From the NCBI RefSeq assembly GCF_043099315.1, contig NZ_CP170746.1: DNA of 64,000 nucleotides; one strand, given 5' to 3'. The notes below the pieces were generated by a model, which worked only from the letters and a program-made list of their open reading frames with translations, searched no databases and was not told the origin of the DNA. This document shows, piece by piece, positions 42,802 to 52,568 of the stretch. The position numbers and the translations under genes are program-made. The first letter of the stretch is position 1, and each line of letters starts with the position of its first letter. The stretch is from Chlorogloeopsis fritschii. GTDB taxonomy: Bacteria > Cyanobacteriota > Cyanobacteriia > Cyanobacteriales > Nostocaceae.

Positions 42802-43809
42802 CTAGTAAAGCTCGCGTCCATCTCCGAGCAAGTTTGAATGACAATCAATTCCTTTTTTGACACAGTTATTTGTCCAAGCGTCCTTGATTTCGGTATCCCA
42901 GCCGTCAAACCAGTCTCCGTGGATTGAATAGCCACCAGGTTGATCGGTGCCATAAGAATCAGAAGAAAGTCTCCATCCAGAAACATCACCATCTGAGGGA
43001 ACAGGATAGAGAACTTTCATCGTAATGTTGGGTATCGCGACTGAATGCGTTGATGGACAAGCCCCATTCACAGGGAAGACAACATGACTCTTATGATCGG
43101 ATGAATCAAGATTGACACCATCCCAACATTGTGGAAAGTCAATATTCATAACTACAAAGTCACCTACGTCACATTTCTGAATGGAACCAGACTTACCTAC
43201 ATATCGATTCCAACATCCCCAATACAAAATATCAGTATTCTGAGAACTTGTTGCTTGAGCATTTCCTACCACCATTTTTAGCCCATCAGGAATTTCATTA
43301 ATCTGAGAGGCTGCAATCCCAAAATACCCTGACTTGTAATAGAAGTGGCTCTCTGCAGGTTTTATCGCTTGACCTTGCTTATCAAATAATGTTGGTACCC
43401 AGTAGGCAGTACGATTAGCAGAACCTCCTCGACATGTGGAGTTACCACTGCTTCTTAAACTGTCATAGCTAGAAAAAGCATCAGCTTGAGTATTTCCAAA
43501 ATAGGTGTGGGAGTGTGACTTGCCAGATTGCCCAGGGAAAATAATCGCATCGTCGTTGTTCATGTGAGAAAAATCGCACAAAGTACGAAATGCACCAACA
43601 CCATCACTCGCTGTCACAGTCTGTTCACTACTTGAGCGCACGCGAAAATCGCTCGATCCAGAAGAAGCTAATAACTGACTTGATTCAAAAAAACCTAATA
43701 GAAGTACCAAAGTCAAGCTCAATGCAAATTTCAGCGCAAATTTGTAAAGGGGCTGTCTTGATTTTTTAGCAACGCTTACCTTTGTCGAATTTATGTCTAA
43801 ATTCATCAC
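42802..43809 (-). CDS. Secreted DUF1996 protein
   Basis: 335 residues with an N-terminal export signal (hydrophobic stretch FALSLTLVLLLGFF at about residue 30) and a DUF1996 domain: FRTLCDFSHMNNDDAIIFPG, SHSHTYFGNTQ, YWVPTLFD, FPQCWDG, HSVAIP. The His-rich blocks suggest a metal site. The family is best known from fungi and actinobacteria, with few bacterial members studied; function unknown. The gene lies in a HIP1-free, gene-poor stretch, so horizontal origin is possible. Confidence 0.82.
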   Translation of the reverse strand: MMNLDINSTKVSVAKKSRQPLYKFALKFALSLTLVLLLGFFESSQLLASSGSSDFRVRSSSEQTVTASDGVGAFRTLCDFSHMNNDDAIIFPGQSGKSHSHTYFGNTQADAFSSYDSLRSSGNSTCRGGSANRTAYWVPTLFDKQGQAIKPAESHFYYKSGYFGIAASQINEIPDGLKMVVGNAQATSSQNTDILYWGCWNRYVGKSGSIQKCDVGDFVVMNIDFPQCWDGVNLDSSDHKSHVVFPVNGACPSTHSVAIPNITMKVLYPVPSDGDVSGWRLSSDSYGTDQPGGYSIHGDWFDGWDTEIKDAWTNNCVKKGIDCHSNLLGDGRELY

Positions 43810-45868
43810 AATAATTTCTCCCTTGGAGTAACGTCAGATGTCAGCTACCTTTGGTAACTGAACATAGATAGCTGAAGGAAAAATCCAGCATTTTCAATTT
43901 GTGTGGGTAAAGGAAGACTTTGATTGACTGACTTACACACTTCAAAATAAAAGCAAGCGCTTGTCAGTTAAGCCTTTTGAGATACTTGCAGACAGAACAA
44001 TAAACCTCTGATTTATGGTGCTTCTTGCTTCCTTGCAATGCAGTCGCAACCCCACCCCAATGAAAGACTTAGAATCAAGCTTTCATCCCTGCGTGCAGGA
44101 TGGAGTCAAAGTGCCATGCATGGCTAACGAGAACTGCTATGGATAGCAGCTCGCCATAAAAGTACCAAGCAACTTTTAAGCCATTTGATCCTGTAGATTC
44201 ACAGCGCTTTTCAAATGATTAGACAACCAATCTTAGGGTGGGCATTACCGTCAAAGTCTATGTAGTAAACATTTAAGAGATTGGTGAGGAATGCCTACCT
44301 TAAAGAAAAACCGCTGTAAGACACTACGCCTTTGAAATCTGTGCGGCTATATTTTGGCAGCACAGTCTATTGGCATTTGCTGCCATAGGTAGAGAATCGT
44401 TATTAGTGAGTTCTTGGTTTGTAAGTTCAAGAATCTGTTGTAGAAATGTCGTGTTGTTTAATGCCATCCATGCGTCCTCATAAAGGTTTGCTCGCATAAA
44501 CTCAGCAGAGATAACAATAGGGATAACAATTATGCAAACTTGAAGATGGCTAAGTGAAGGTTGTAAAAGCTTATTGGGAAAAAGCTTTATTCAGAAAAAA
44601 AGCGATTTTGCTTTAGCTGTGGCACTTAAATCGAGTTCGTATGGTTTAAAAGGAATGATGATGTAAGTATATAAGTACCTCGGCGATGTCTCTACCCTTT
44701 GGTATGTTGTTAGTTAGAGACTTTTGCTTGGGGAAGTTTGGACTTTTAGAACTATTACTCATCTATCCTTAACTCGTCAGATTTACAAAGACGTTCTACA
44801 AAATATCCCACATCCCGATTGCAGAATGGGAACTTTCTAGGAAGCAGAACGATAAATCGTAGGGGAATTTTACTAAATTTCAATTCCCATACATTAAGAG
44901 CGGTTTGCTACTTTGCTTCATCACAATCAAGCAAAGATAAACAAGTATCTTTATGAAAAAAATAGATACTTGCGAAATCTAGGGATTCGGATGCAAACCT
45001 GTATACGTGCGCACCGTCACGTAATTTGCTTCTAACGAGTATATCAGCTTAAGCATTTTTTTGTATGTAAAAAATATGAAATAAACCTTCTCATATAAGT
45101 ATTAGTTAAAATATTACTTTTAATACGTATTTAGGTCATATGAGATAAAAGTCATAAAATGTTTTATTTAAGCAAAAAAATATTATATTGTCTTAAAAAG
45201 GCGTAAATCTCAGTCAATCTCTTTAAATATTCTATTTATGTAGAATATTTGATTTGTACAAAACTAAAATCAGAATCACCAAATAATTATAGTATTATTT
45301 AATACACATAATTGATAAAAAAATTAACAATATTACAGAGGTAAAATTTTTATTTCATTGCAGAGGATTTAATCGAAAAGGGCAAATAAGAAAAAGATAA
45401 GAAAGACATAAACAAAGTTTTAGTAATATTAAATACAATATTATTAGTAAATGTTACATATGCGATTAATCAAATGAATAAACAAAATATTTACTAAAAT
45501 CGCCAATAATCATTAAAAAATCAATATTTGCAATTATTATGAGTTTTGATATCTATATCAGTATTACTTGCAAAATAAAATTAATGTAATTTTAGTTACT
45601 CAAATAATTACCATTGTCTAAAAAAATAATTTGACTTTATAGAAAATTGGTCTACAATACTTTTCATCAGTATTTGGATGTAAAGTTATTGGCTAAGTCT
45701 GGTCAAATCAGGATGAAAAAACTAACAAAGCTTGTTCAGAAAAATTCCTGATGAAACTCAAAACCCATATTCAAAACGACTGAAAAGCTCGTAGGCACTT
45801 TGGATACTCTTACAGCATGAGATATCCGATTCCTGCCCAAAAGAAAACAAACGTGGTGGTGAGGACTT
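43810..45868. other. 2-kb gene-poor, AT-rich region
   Basis: No ORF of merit in 2 kb. The part at about 45040-45720 is strikingly AT-rich with runs such as AAAAAAATATTATATTG. No HIP1 octamer, no family A repeat, no tRNA found. CCTGCGTGCAGG near 44091 is a palindrome. Could hold long regulatory DNA or eroded acquired DNA. Confidence 0.4.
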
Positions 45869-46200
45869 ATGACGACACAAAACTTACAAGTTGTTAGCAA
45901 AATACTTCAGCTAAAGGAGTTACTATCTTCGTTGCATCATGACAAATTTTTGCCGCAGATATTACAGGTCAAACTGATGAACGAAGTAGTTACACAACGT
46001 TTCTTGCAAATCAGCAAAACAAGAAGCAGTGATATAGAGCTTAAAAGTGCTCACTCTACAGAATTTATAATCAAGCAACTGGTGTTCAGACTCTCATAAG
46101 CGATCGCAACTTCTTTAGCTCCATGGTACCTTTGGAATTGAGTCAATCTGAACTTAAGTTGGAATATTTCACTCTCGGAGCAAGTGTAGGGACAGTGTAA
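45869..46200 (+). pseudogene. Small protein gene split by a frameshift
   Basis: An ATG at 45869 with GGTGAGGA upstream opens MTTQNLQVVSKILQLKELLS and runs to a stop at 46099. From about 46042 another frame carries SLYRIYNQATGVQTLISDRN then FFSSMVPLELSQSELKLEYF and stops at 46200, five bases before a terminator. The second frame looks more protein-like than the end of the first, so a one-base loss between 46042 and 46099 would rejoin a ~110-residue protein. No family recognised. Decayed gene or sequence error. Confidence 0.5.
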
Positions 46201-46204
46201 AACT

Positions 46205-46238
46205 AAAAAAGCGGGTTAATTCATTAACCCACCTTTTT
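46205..46238. terminator. Rho-independent terminator
   Basis: AAAAAAGCGGGTTAAT TC ATTAACCCACCTTTTT: an 8-bp core stem GGGTTAAT/ATTAACCC with A- and T-runs at both sides, so it could act in both directions. Placed directly after 46200. Confidence 0.8.
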
Positions 46239-46361
46239 AATTGCTTGCTTTTAAAAGAGTAGAGGTAAAGATTGCAATAACCAATATCTTTCTCTAGCAG
46301 TCTTGGTAGAAGACAGAGTAGATCCCACATATTCCACTTCTCCTAAAACAGGTATTCATAC

Positions 46362-46556
46362 CTATGCCGCCGTCTCTAGCCAATCATATATTTGTTCTAA
46401 TTGTTCTAAAGTAATTAGACCATACTGCCAAAGAATCATTGGCAAAGGGCCAGGATCTTGCTGGCTATGGCGAAGAGCTACGTCTATGGAGGCTGCAGAA
46501 ATTGCCAAATCCTCTTGTAAAAAACGAATTAATTGAGAGTAGTTAGATGGTAACAC
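46362..46556 (-). CDS. DUF2949 family protein
   Basis: 64 residues from the GTG at 46556, with GGAGG ten bases upstream; a longer frame reaches GTG 46601 but lacks a usable site. LIRFLQEDLAIS, ALRHSQQDPGPLPMILWQYG and LEQLEQIYDWLE match the DUF2949 family of short cyanobacterial proteins of unknown function. It converges with the split gene across the terminator at 46205. Confidence 0.85.
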   Translation of the reverse strand: MLPSNYSQLIRFLQEDLAISAASIDVALRHSQQDPGPLPMILWQYGLITLEQLEQIYDWLETAA

Positions 46557-46601
46557 TTGTAATTCACCTCCTGTGGATTGTATTGTCTTGTTTTCAGCCA
46601 C

Positions 46602-47056
46602 CTTTGTTAACTAACCTGTAGCCAGTACTTCATCTGTCACTGAATAGGCACGTGGTTTGTGTATCGGCTATTCTGGGACAGAATAAGTATGGAAAGTACT
46701 TATTCTAGCGCTATTTTTATACTTTTATGTTTAAATATCAAGCAGATGATTTGGTTAAATTGGATTATTCCTTTTTACTTCAATTGTTTAGTTAAATACA
46801 CCTGCAGTGAGAAGGATTCCATTGCTTTATAATCTCTTATTGGCCAATCTTTACACGTATGCCAAACGATAGATTTTAGTTTCCAATTACTAAAACACTT
46901 GTGTAACTTTATAAACATCAATACTTCGGCTGACCTGGTATTGTATTAAATATAATCCTCAGTAATAGAGTTGTTACTAATATAATTGCTAAATTTTGAG
47001 TAAAATTCTTCAAAAGTTAGCTTTGATACTAGATAAATCCACTAAATAAAAATTTC
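46602..47056. other. Intergenic region upstream of the DUF2949 gene
   Basis: About 455 AT-rich bases with no gene. The only notable structure is the inverted repeat at 46680-46706. Confidence 0.4.
46680..46706. promoter_or_regulatory. Perfect 10-bp inverted repeat upstream of DUF2949
   Basis: AGAATAAGTA TGGAAAG TACTTATTCT, arms of 10 bases separated by 7, about 125 bases before the GTG of the DUF2949 gene. The position and spacing suit a dimeric repressor or activator site. No run of T follows, so a terminator is less likely. The factor is unknown. Confidence 0.4.
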
Positions 47057-47617
47057 TTATTTCCGTAAATTGCCGGAAGTTAAAAAATCAATTTTTATAC
47101 GATCGCCTTCTTTCAATCCCAATTCTGCCGCTCTACCAGAACGTAATTCAATTACTTGGTCGATTTGTGTTCTCGGCCCGTAAGTAGGGCAAGGATCGGC
47201 AGTACACGGAGGTACAGCAGGGATGATCTTTTGGATCTTTCCTTGACGTAGGAAAACCATATCTAGAGAAACGGGTACATTTTTCATCCAAAAACTGACT
47301 GGTTGTGGTGAAGAAAACTTAAATAACATTCCCCGATTCTTAGGCAAAGCTGGGCGATACATTAAGCCCATCGCTTGCTGTGCGGGTGTTTGTGCCACTT
47401 CTAAGTCAATTTTGATACCGTTGGGAACAGTAGCACGGGCAGAAATAGGTAGTTGTTGACCAGCGGAGTTAGTCAACTGCGGTAATGGTTCAAACTTCAA
47501 TGGTGTTGAGGTGGGAGAACTAGGTGCAGTAATAGGAGGTTTCGCTGGTGTGGGAGCAGAACAGCCTATCAACATTACACCTAGTAATATTGAAAGTAAA
47601 CTTTGCCAAAGAATCAT
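47057..47617 (-). CDS. DUF192 lipoprotein
   Basis: 186 residues: a signal peptide with lipobox LIGC (Cys19), a Pro/Thr-rich linker, then a DUF192 domain from about residue 68 (IDLEVAQTPAQQAMGLMYR, NRGMLFKFSSPQPVSFWMKN, SLDMVFL, RAAELGLKEGD). DUF192 proteins are secreted or membrane-bound with unknown function in many bacteria and archaea. Single gene; its ATG follows a long heptamer tract. Confidence 0.88.
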   Translation of the reverse strand: MILWQSLLSILLGVMLIGCSAPTPAKPPITAPSSPTSTPLKFEPLPQLTNSAGQQLPISARATVPNGIKIDLEVAQTPAQQAMGLMYRPALPKNRGMLFKFSSPQPVSFWMKNVPVSLDMVFLRQGKIQKIIPAVPPCTADPCPTYGPRTQIDQVIELRSGRAAELGLKEGDRIKIDFLTSGNLRK

Positions 47618-47621
47618 AATT

Positions 47622-47800
47622 TAGTTAGTGGTTAGTCGTTGGTCATTTGTTAGTAGTTAGGGGTTAGTGGTTAGTAGTTAGTAGTTAGTGGTTAGTAGGT
47701 AGGAATTAATTTTTACTTGTTAACCCCTATCCCCTGTCCCCTGTTCCCTGTCACCTGTCCCCTTGTCCTCTTGTCCCCACCTCCCCGTGTCTCCCCTTAC
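47622..47800. repeat. Heptamer and pyrimidine-rich tract
   Basis: TTAGTAGTTAGTGGTTAGT-type heptamers (47622-47705), then CCCCTATCCCCTGTCCC and TCCCCTTGTCCTCTTGTCC units. STRR-style repeats between two leftward genes. Confidence 0.7.
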
Positions 47801-47805
47801 CAATT

Positions 47806-48492
47806 CTAGGATTCTCTTAACACGTAACCTACGCCCCGAACTGTTTGAATAAGGCGTTTTTGACCTTCATCTTCTATTTTTAAGCGTAAATATCGAATGT
47901 ATACTTCTATTACATTCGATTCACCCATAAAATCGTAGCCCCACACATTTTCCAAAATTTGTTCGCGGGTTAAGACTTCACGGGGGTGTTCCATTAGATA
48001 CTTAAGCAGTTCAAATTCTTTCATTGTTAAATCAATTGCCCGTTCGTTGTGGATAGCGCGACGGGTTGCAAGATCTAGAACTAATTCTCCAAATCGTAAC
48101 TGCTCTGTGGTATCGATGTCGGGTTTTAAGTAAAGGCGAATTAAGTTTAAAAAGTTTTCTGAGCGGTATGGCTTGAGAAAGTAATCATCAGCTCCTGCTT
48201 CTAAACAAGCTACACGGTCATCTACTGTATCACGTGCCATAAGGACTAATACAGGCGATCGCATACCGACATTTCTAAGATTTTTACACAGCGAGAGTCC
48301 TGATTCTCCTGTTAACATCCGGTCAATCACAACTAAAGCTGGTTGGCGATCGCGCCCTTGCTGTAATCCGCTCATCCCATCATGAGCTACAAGAGCTTCA
48401 TAACCAGCTTCTTTCAAATCAAAAGCAATTTGGTTGGCTAGGTTTTCGTCGCCTTCAATCACTAAAACACAAGGGCTATGAGCAAGTGTCAT
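47806..48492 (-). CDS. nblR: OmpR-family response regulator, NblR-like
   Basis: 228 residues: receiver domain (about 9-120) with the phospho-acceptor in VVIDRMLTGESG and the Lys in YFLKPYRSE; the acidic pocket reads EGDE in place of the common DDD. A winged-helix DNA-binding domain follows (LTMKEFELLKYLMEHPREVL, RYLRLKIEDEGQ, VRGVGYVLRES). The N-terminal HSPCVLVIEGDENLAN and the C-terminus resemble NblR of filamentous cyanobacteria, which controls phycobilisome breakdown on nutrient stress. RpaB-type relatives are the main alternative. No kinase adjacent. Confidence 0.75.
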   Translation of the reverse strand: MTLAHSPCVLVIEGDENLANQIAFDLKEAGYEALVAHDGMSGLQQGRDRQPALVVIDRMLTGESGLSLCKNLRNVGMRSPVLVLMARDTVDDRVACLEAGADDYFLKPYRSENFLNLIRLYLKPDIDTTEQLRFGELVLDLATRRAIHNERAIDLTMKEFELLKYLMEHPREVLTREQILENVWGYDFMGESNVIEVYIRYLRLKIEDEGQKRLIQTVRGVGYVLRES

Positions 48493-48896
48493 ATCATTGC
48501 TGAAATTTGAATTTTTGGATGTGGAAGGACACTGGTTAAAGGTGGCTTTTGCCGCAACCCAGTATCTTGCAATTGTACAAAAATATTTTATGGATAAGTA
48601 TTTATATCAGTTAGAAGAGTTATTGTGGATTTTTGTTGAAGTATATATCGCTTTCTAGAATTTTCTACAACATTGAGCTATCAACTTCAGCAATATAAAC
48701 TTCAGTTACAGTAAATTTAATATTTAGTTAAGATTTTAGTTGAGCTTTTAGCTTTTTGCCTTAAACGGGCGGGAGGGAATAGGGTAGCGCTTTCATCGGA
48801 GGTTTCCTCCGCATATAAAAGCGCGTTTTAGGGATGACATTTCTCCCGACACCCCACACCCAAGGGAGCGTAGTGAAGATAATTTCCTTTCGATAG
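48493..48896. other. Intergenic region with a long hairpin
   Basis: About 400 bases between nadK and nblR. GCGCTTT CAT CGGAGG TTT CCTCCG CATATA AAAGCGC at 48787-48824 folds into a two-part hairpin (outer GCGCTTT/AAAGCGC, inner CGGAGG/CCTCCG), a possible nadK terminator. An AT-rich nblR promoter region lies at 48500-48720. Confidence 0.45.
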
Positions 48897-49820
48897 TTAT
48901 GGTAATTCTACCGATGTTGGCTTGGCAATGTGTGGTAAGCCCCAACCTAATTTTTCCCGCAAAACTTTAAAGAATTCGGGCGGTTGGAGGCGAATAAATT
49001 TGGTGGTGTATTGCGATCGCTCTATGCGTACTCGATCCTCTGGCAAAACATAACACCCGCCATTACCATCTACTACCATCACCAACCGAGGAGTATTGAC
49101 TGGGTAAATATTAACTGGTTCTGTATCAGGAAAAACTAAAGCCCTGGAAGCTAGTGAATGGGGGCAAATAGGAATTAATTGTAATGCTGGTACACCAGGA
49201 GTGACAACCGGGCCGCCAGCACTTAACGAATAAGCAGTAGAACCAGTAGGGGTAGAAATAATCACACCATCTGCGGCAATATCAACAGGAGCATGACGTC
49301 CCACTGCAATTTCAAAATGGCACATAGAGGTCAATGGTTCTCGATGCAGCACCATTTCATTTAAGCAGAGGGCTTCCCAAATTGCGGAATCTTCCCGGAA
49401 CACTTTGACAGCCAGCATTGCCCGTTCTTCAATTTCGTACTTGCCTGCTAGTAGCTGCTCTACAGCTTGGGGCAGTTGGTTTAAGTAAGTTTCTGTCAAA
49501 AACCCCATGTGACCTGTATTCACCGTGAGTATGGGAATGCCACAGGGAGCAACCAGACGAGCTGCTGCCAAAACTGTCCCATCTCCTCCTAGCACCACCG
49601 CAAACTTTGTTTGGGAATCAAAACCGGGTGGTGTTAAACCTTCAATGGGCGTATGGCATACGGGACTTTCTGGGGTAGAGTAACCCAAAATACCACCGAC
49701 ACCAGTTGTTATGCATACATCCCAACCGGCGGCAGTGAACCTGTTTTTCAATTCGATAGCAACGCGACCTGCTATCGGTTTAACGTCGTTGTAGATAATG
49801 CCTGCTTTCGGCACGCTCAA
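48897..49820 (-). CDS. nadK: NAD(+) kinase
   Basis: 307 residues; phosphorylates NAD to NADP. GGDGTVLAAAR is the conserved GGDGT site, GHMGFLTE follows, then DGVIISTPTGSTAYSLSAGGP, the family's central motif, and LVVDGNGG-type residues near 250 (VMVVDGNGGCYVL). Cyanobacteria carry two NadK paralogues; this is one of them and I cannot say which. A HIP1 site is inside the C-terminal part. Confidence 0.92.
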   Translation of the reverse strand: MSVPKAGIIYNDVKPIAGRVAIELKNRFTAAGWDVCITTGVGGILGYSTPESPVCHTPIEGLTPPGFDSQTKFAVVLGGDGTVLAAARLVAPCGIPILTVNTGHMGFLTETYLNQLPQAVEQLLAGKYEIEERAMLAVKVFREDSAIWEALCLNEMVLHREPLTSMCHFEIAVGRHAPVDIAADGVIISTPTGSTAYSLSAGGPVVTPGVPALQLIPICPHSLASRALVFPDTEPVNIYPVNTPRLVMVVDGNGGCYVLPEDRVRIERSQYTTKFIRLQPPEFFKVLREKLGWGLPHIAKPTSVELP

Positions 49821-49941
49821 ATTTCCAATATGATCGGTGCTGCTCTTTATTATGTTAATCCTTGCACATTTTTGACAATTTAGTCATTAGTCTTTTGTCA
49901 TTTGTTATTTGTTATTTGTCCTTTGCTCATGACTGTTGTAC

Positions 49942-49963
49942 AGAGGCGATATATCGCGTCTCT
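49942..49963. repeat. Dispersed palindrome GGCGATATATCGCGTCTC
   Basis: Second copy of the element at 23857, preceded by GTTGTACAG and followed by TACTGAC. It overlaps the last codon region of ycf39 and lies beside TTTGTTATTTGTTATTTGTC heptamer-like DNA. Confidence 0.6.
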
Positions 49964-50951
49964 ACTGACTATTGACTTTTTTAAACGGAGTTCTTTTTTC
50001 CTTTTTCTTTTTCTTTTTATTTTTTTCGTAATCTAATTCCCTGAGCTTCTTCATAATCCGGTTGAAGTACTCTTGCAGATAGCTTTCTAAGGTTGTGGTA
50101 TCTTTTGGGTCTAATCCAAAAACTTGGTACACTTCATCCATCGGCGCATTTAGAGGTCTGCCACTTGCCAGTACTTCTGTAAATGCCAGTCTATCTGCTA
50201 CATTCCATCCCCACTGGAAAAATCGCATCATCCGGCGTATAGTACGTAGTAAATTGATAGGCATCCGTGTCACTCTGGCTTCTTTCCCAGATAGGCGTTC
50301 GCATAGGCTAATAATTTCCTCTGCGCTCCAAGCACGAGTACCAACTACCGGAAAAGTTTGCTTTTCTGTTTCTGGTATGCTCAAAGCACGAATCGCGAAT
50401 TTGGCAATGTCTTGAGTGTCCATGTAGGCAATGGGTGAAGACTCTCCCGTCACCCAAACAGGTTGTCCCTCCAAAATTGGGATACCATACTGACCAATTA
50501 AGCCTTGCATGAAACCAGCTAACTGTAATATGGTGTAATTCAAGCCAGACTCTGCCAAAAATAGCTCAGTACACCGCTTGATTTCCATCAATGGAACTTC
50601 TGGATACTTATCGGCATTTAGTATAGAGAAGAAGATAAAACGCTCTACACCTGCGGCTAAAGATGCTTGTATCAAAGATACCTTGCCATCCCAATCTACT
50701 TGTTTAATACTCAGTGAATCAGTAGGACGAGATGTTGCCGCGTCGATAACAGCGGTTACACCTTCGAGTGCCGCTTGCAGTGTCTGGGGGTAGCACAAAT
50801 CTCCCGGTACAACTTCCGCACCCCATTCTTTTAGAAATGCGGCTTTTTTAGGACTCCGGACTAGACAACGTACTTTATACCCCTCATCAATGGCACGACG
50901 AGCCACTTGTCTTCCCAAGGTGCCTGTAGCACCGACGATTAGTAGTGTCAT
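49962..50951 (-). CDS. ycf39: Ycf39-type NAD(P)-binding protein
   Basis: 329 residues of the atypical short-chain dehydrogenase (NmrA-like) group. GATGTLGRQVARRA at 7-20 is the nucleotide site, then RCLVRSPKKA, ERFIFFSI and YTILQLAGFMQGL. Ycf39 works with high-light-inducible proteins in early photosystem II reaction-centre assembly and chlorophyll delivery to D1. The C-terminus has a Lys-rich tail (KKKKKEKRTPFKK). It follows petM on the same strand by 150 bases, a conserved neighbourhood in cyanobacteria. Confidence 0.88.
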   Translation of the reverse strand: MTLLIVGATGTLGRQVARRAIDEGYKVRCLVRSPKKAAFLKEWGAEVVPGDLCYPQTLQAALEGVTAVIDAATSRPTDSLSIKQVDWDGKVSLIQASLAAGVERFIFFSILNADKYPEVPLMEIKRCTELFLAESGLNYTILQLAGFMQGLIGQYGIPILEGQPVWVTGESSPIAYMDTQDIAKFAIRALSIPETEKQTFPVVGTRAWSAEEIISLCERLSGKEARVTRMPINLLRTIRRMMRFFQWGWNVADRLAFTEVLASGRPLNAPMDEVYQVFGLDPKDTTTLESYLQEYFNRIMKKLRELDYEKNKKKKKKEKRTPFKKVNSQ

Positions 50952-51101
50952 GAGGGTTGTTTACAAAATTTAAAGTTTTATGAATCAAATTTTAACAGAA
51001 TCGTATGAACAAACAAAATTTTACATTTTTAATTTCAGATACGAAGGATAACGAGAGACAATGTAGAGTCTCTCGTTCTCAAAAGGCTTGTAAGCAAAAA
51101 A

Positions 51102-51206
51102 TTACTCTTCTGCGCCTTGAATTTTCAGTAACAATACACCTAAACCCCAGCCTACAAAGATTAAGCCGAAGGACAACAGAGCTGCATTGAACATTTCGCC
51201 GCCCAT
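51102..51206 (-). CDS. petM: Cytochrome b6f subunit PetM
   Basis: 34 residues, too short for most ORF callers: MGGEMFNAALLSFGLIFVGW, then GLGVLLLKIQGAEE. One membrane helix with an acidic C-terminus, as in PetM (subunit VII) of the b6f complex that links photosystem II to photosystem I. AAAGGAG stands ten bases before the ATG. Leftward, directly upstream of ycf39, with an AT-rich promoter region at 51230-51330. Confidence 0.92.
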   Translation of the reverse strand: MGGEMFNAALLSFGLIFVGWGLGVLLLKIQGAEE

Positions 51207-51485
51207 TGCTGTAATACTCCTTTGCGAATTGTTTAATTAAGTTAAGTCTACCAGAGCCTTTTAGAATAGCTATAAGATTAGACCAGTGTGAACTATTGTG
51301 ACAAATTTAGGGAAGGGGGAAAACTGTAACCTATAACCTACTTTAACAATTGGTTTATATAGGACTCCTATTTGATTTTTGAAAAAAAACTCAGTACACT
51401 TTATGTTCTTTCTTTTGTGTCCCCTATTCCCTGTCCACTGTCCCTTGTCTCTACGAGTGATTCAGTAATCAAATCAGATTGCTAT

Positions 51486-52568
51486 ATGTCTCAATTCAAT
51501 AAAAATAATGATATATCGCTATCAACTCATCGTCCTCGTCTAGCGCTCACTATGGGAGATCCGGCTGGAATTGGGCCAGAAGTAATTTTGAAAGCTTTAG
51601 CTAGCCCAGAATTGAGCAAAAATTTTGATGTCACAGTTGTGGGTAACCGTGATTTATTATCAGAAATTTATACCAAAGTTCTTGTGAATGGGAATTTGGT
51701 GCCTTTAGCAAATCCAGAAAGTTTGTCAATCATTGATGTTCCTCTAGAAGAACAACTTAAAAGTGAAATTGCGATCGGGGTGGGTAATGCAGCAAGTGGT
51801 GCAGCGAGCTTTACTTATATGGAATGGGCGATCGCTCGCACAAACTCAGGTGAATTTGATGCAATTGTTACCGCTCCGATTGCCAAATCCGCTTGGAAAG
51901 CAGCGGGGTACGATTATCCAGGACAAACAGAACTTTTAGCCGAAAAGTCGGGCACGCAAAGATTTGGGATGTTATTTGTCGCGCGATCGCCCCACACTAA
52001 TTGGACGCTACGGTGTTTACTTGTCACCACACATATTCCTTTATGTCAAGTACCAAAAGTTCTAACAGCAGAATTAATGACACAGAAACTCGATTTGTTG
52101 GTGGATTGCTTGGAGAAAGATTTTGGTATTGAGAATGGAAGGATAGCGATCGCTGGTTTAAATCCCCACAGTGGCGAACAAGGACAACTGGGAACAGAAG
52201 AACAAAATTGGTTAATTCCCTGGCTGGAGCAAGAACGTCAAAAACGCCCAAATTGGCAGCTAGATGGGCTAATTCCCCCAGATACAATGTGGGTTAAACC
52301 TGGTAGAGCTTGGTATGGTGGAGATGATTCAGTCAAAGCTGCCGATGCTTACCTGGCACTTTACCACGACCAAGGCTTAATTCCGGTGAAGTTAATGGCA
52401 TTTGACCGAGCAGTTAATACTACCATTGGTCTTCCTTTTATTCGTACTTCTCCGGATCACGGTACAGCATTTGATATTGCGGGTAAGGGAATAGCTGATG
52501 CTACTAGTATGAAAGCAGCGATCGAGTTAGCAGCAGAGTTGGCAAGTGTGAAACTGGGAAAGTATTAG
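51486..52568 (+). CDS. pdxA: 4-hydroxythreonine-4-phosphate dehydrogenase PdxA
   Basis: 360 residues from the ATG at 51486 (MSQFNKNNDIS); the frame is open to 51372 but that part is repeat-derived. LTMGDPAGIGPEV, VTAPIAKSAW, NPHSGE, YHDQGLIPVKL and FIRTSPDHGTAFDIAGKG are the metal- and substrate-binding motifs of PdxA, an NAD-dependent step of vitamin B6 (DXP-dependent) synthesis. Single gene. Confidence 0.95.
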   Translation: MSQFNKNNDISLSTHRPRLALTMGDPAGIGPEVILKALASPELSKNFDVTVVGNRDLLSEIYTKVLVNGNLVPLANPESLSIIDVPLEEQLKSEIAIGVGNAASGAASFTYMEWAIARTNSGEFDAIVTAPIAKSAWKAAGYDYPGQTELLAEKSGTQRFGMLFVARSPHTNWTLRCLLVTTHIPLCQVPKVLTAELMTQKLDLLVDCLEKDFGIENGRIAIAGLNPHSGEQGQLGTEEQNWLIPWLEQERQKRPNWQLDGLIPPDTMWVKPGRAWYGGDDSVKAADAYLALYHDQGLIPVKLMAFDRAVNTTIGLPFIRTSPDHGTAFDIAGKGIADATSMKAAIELAAELASVKLGKY

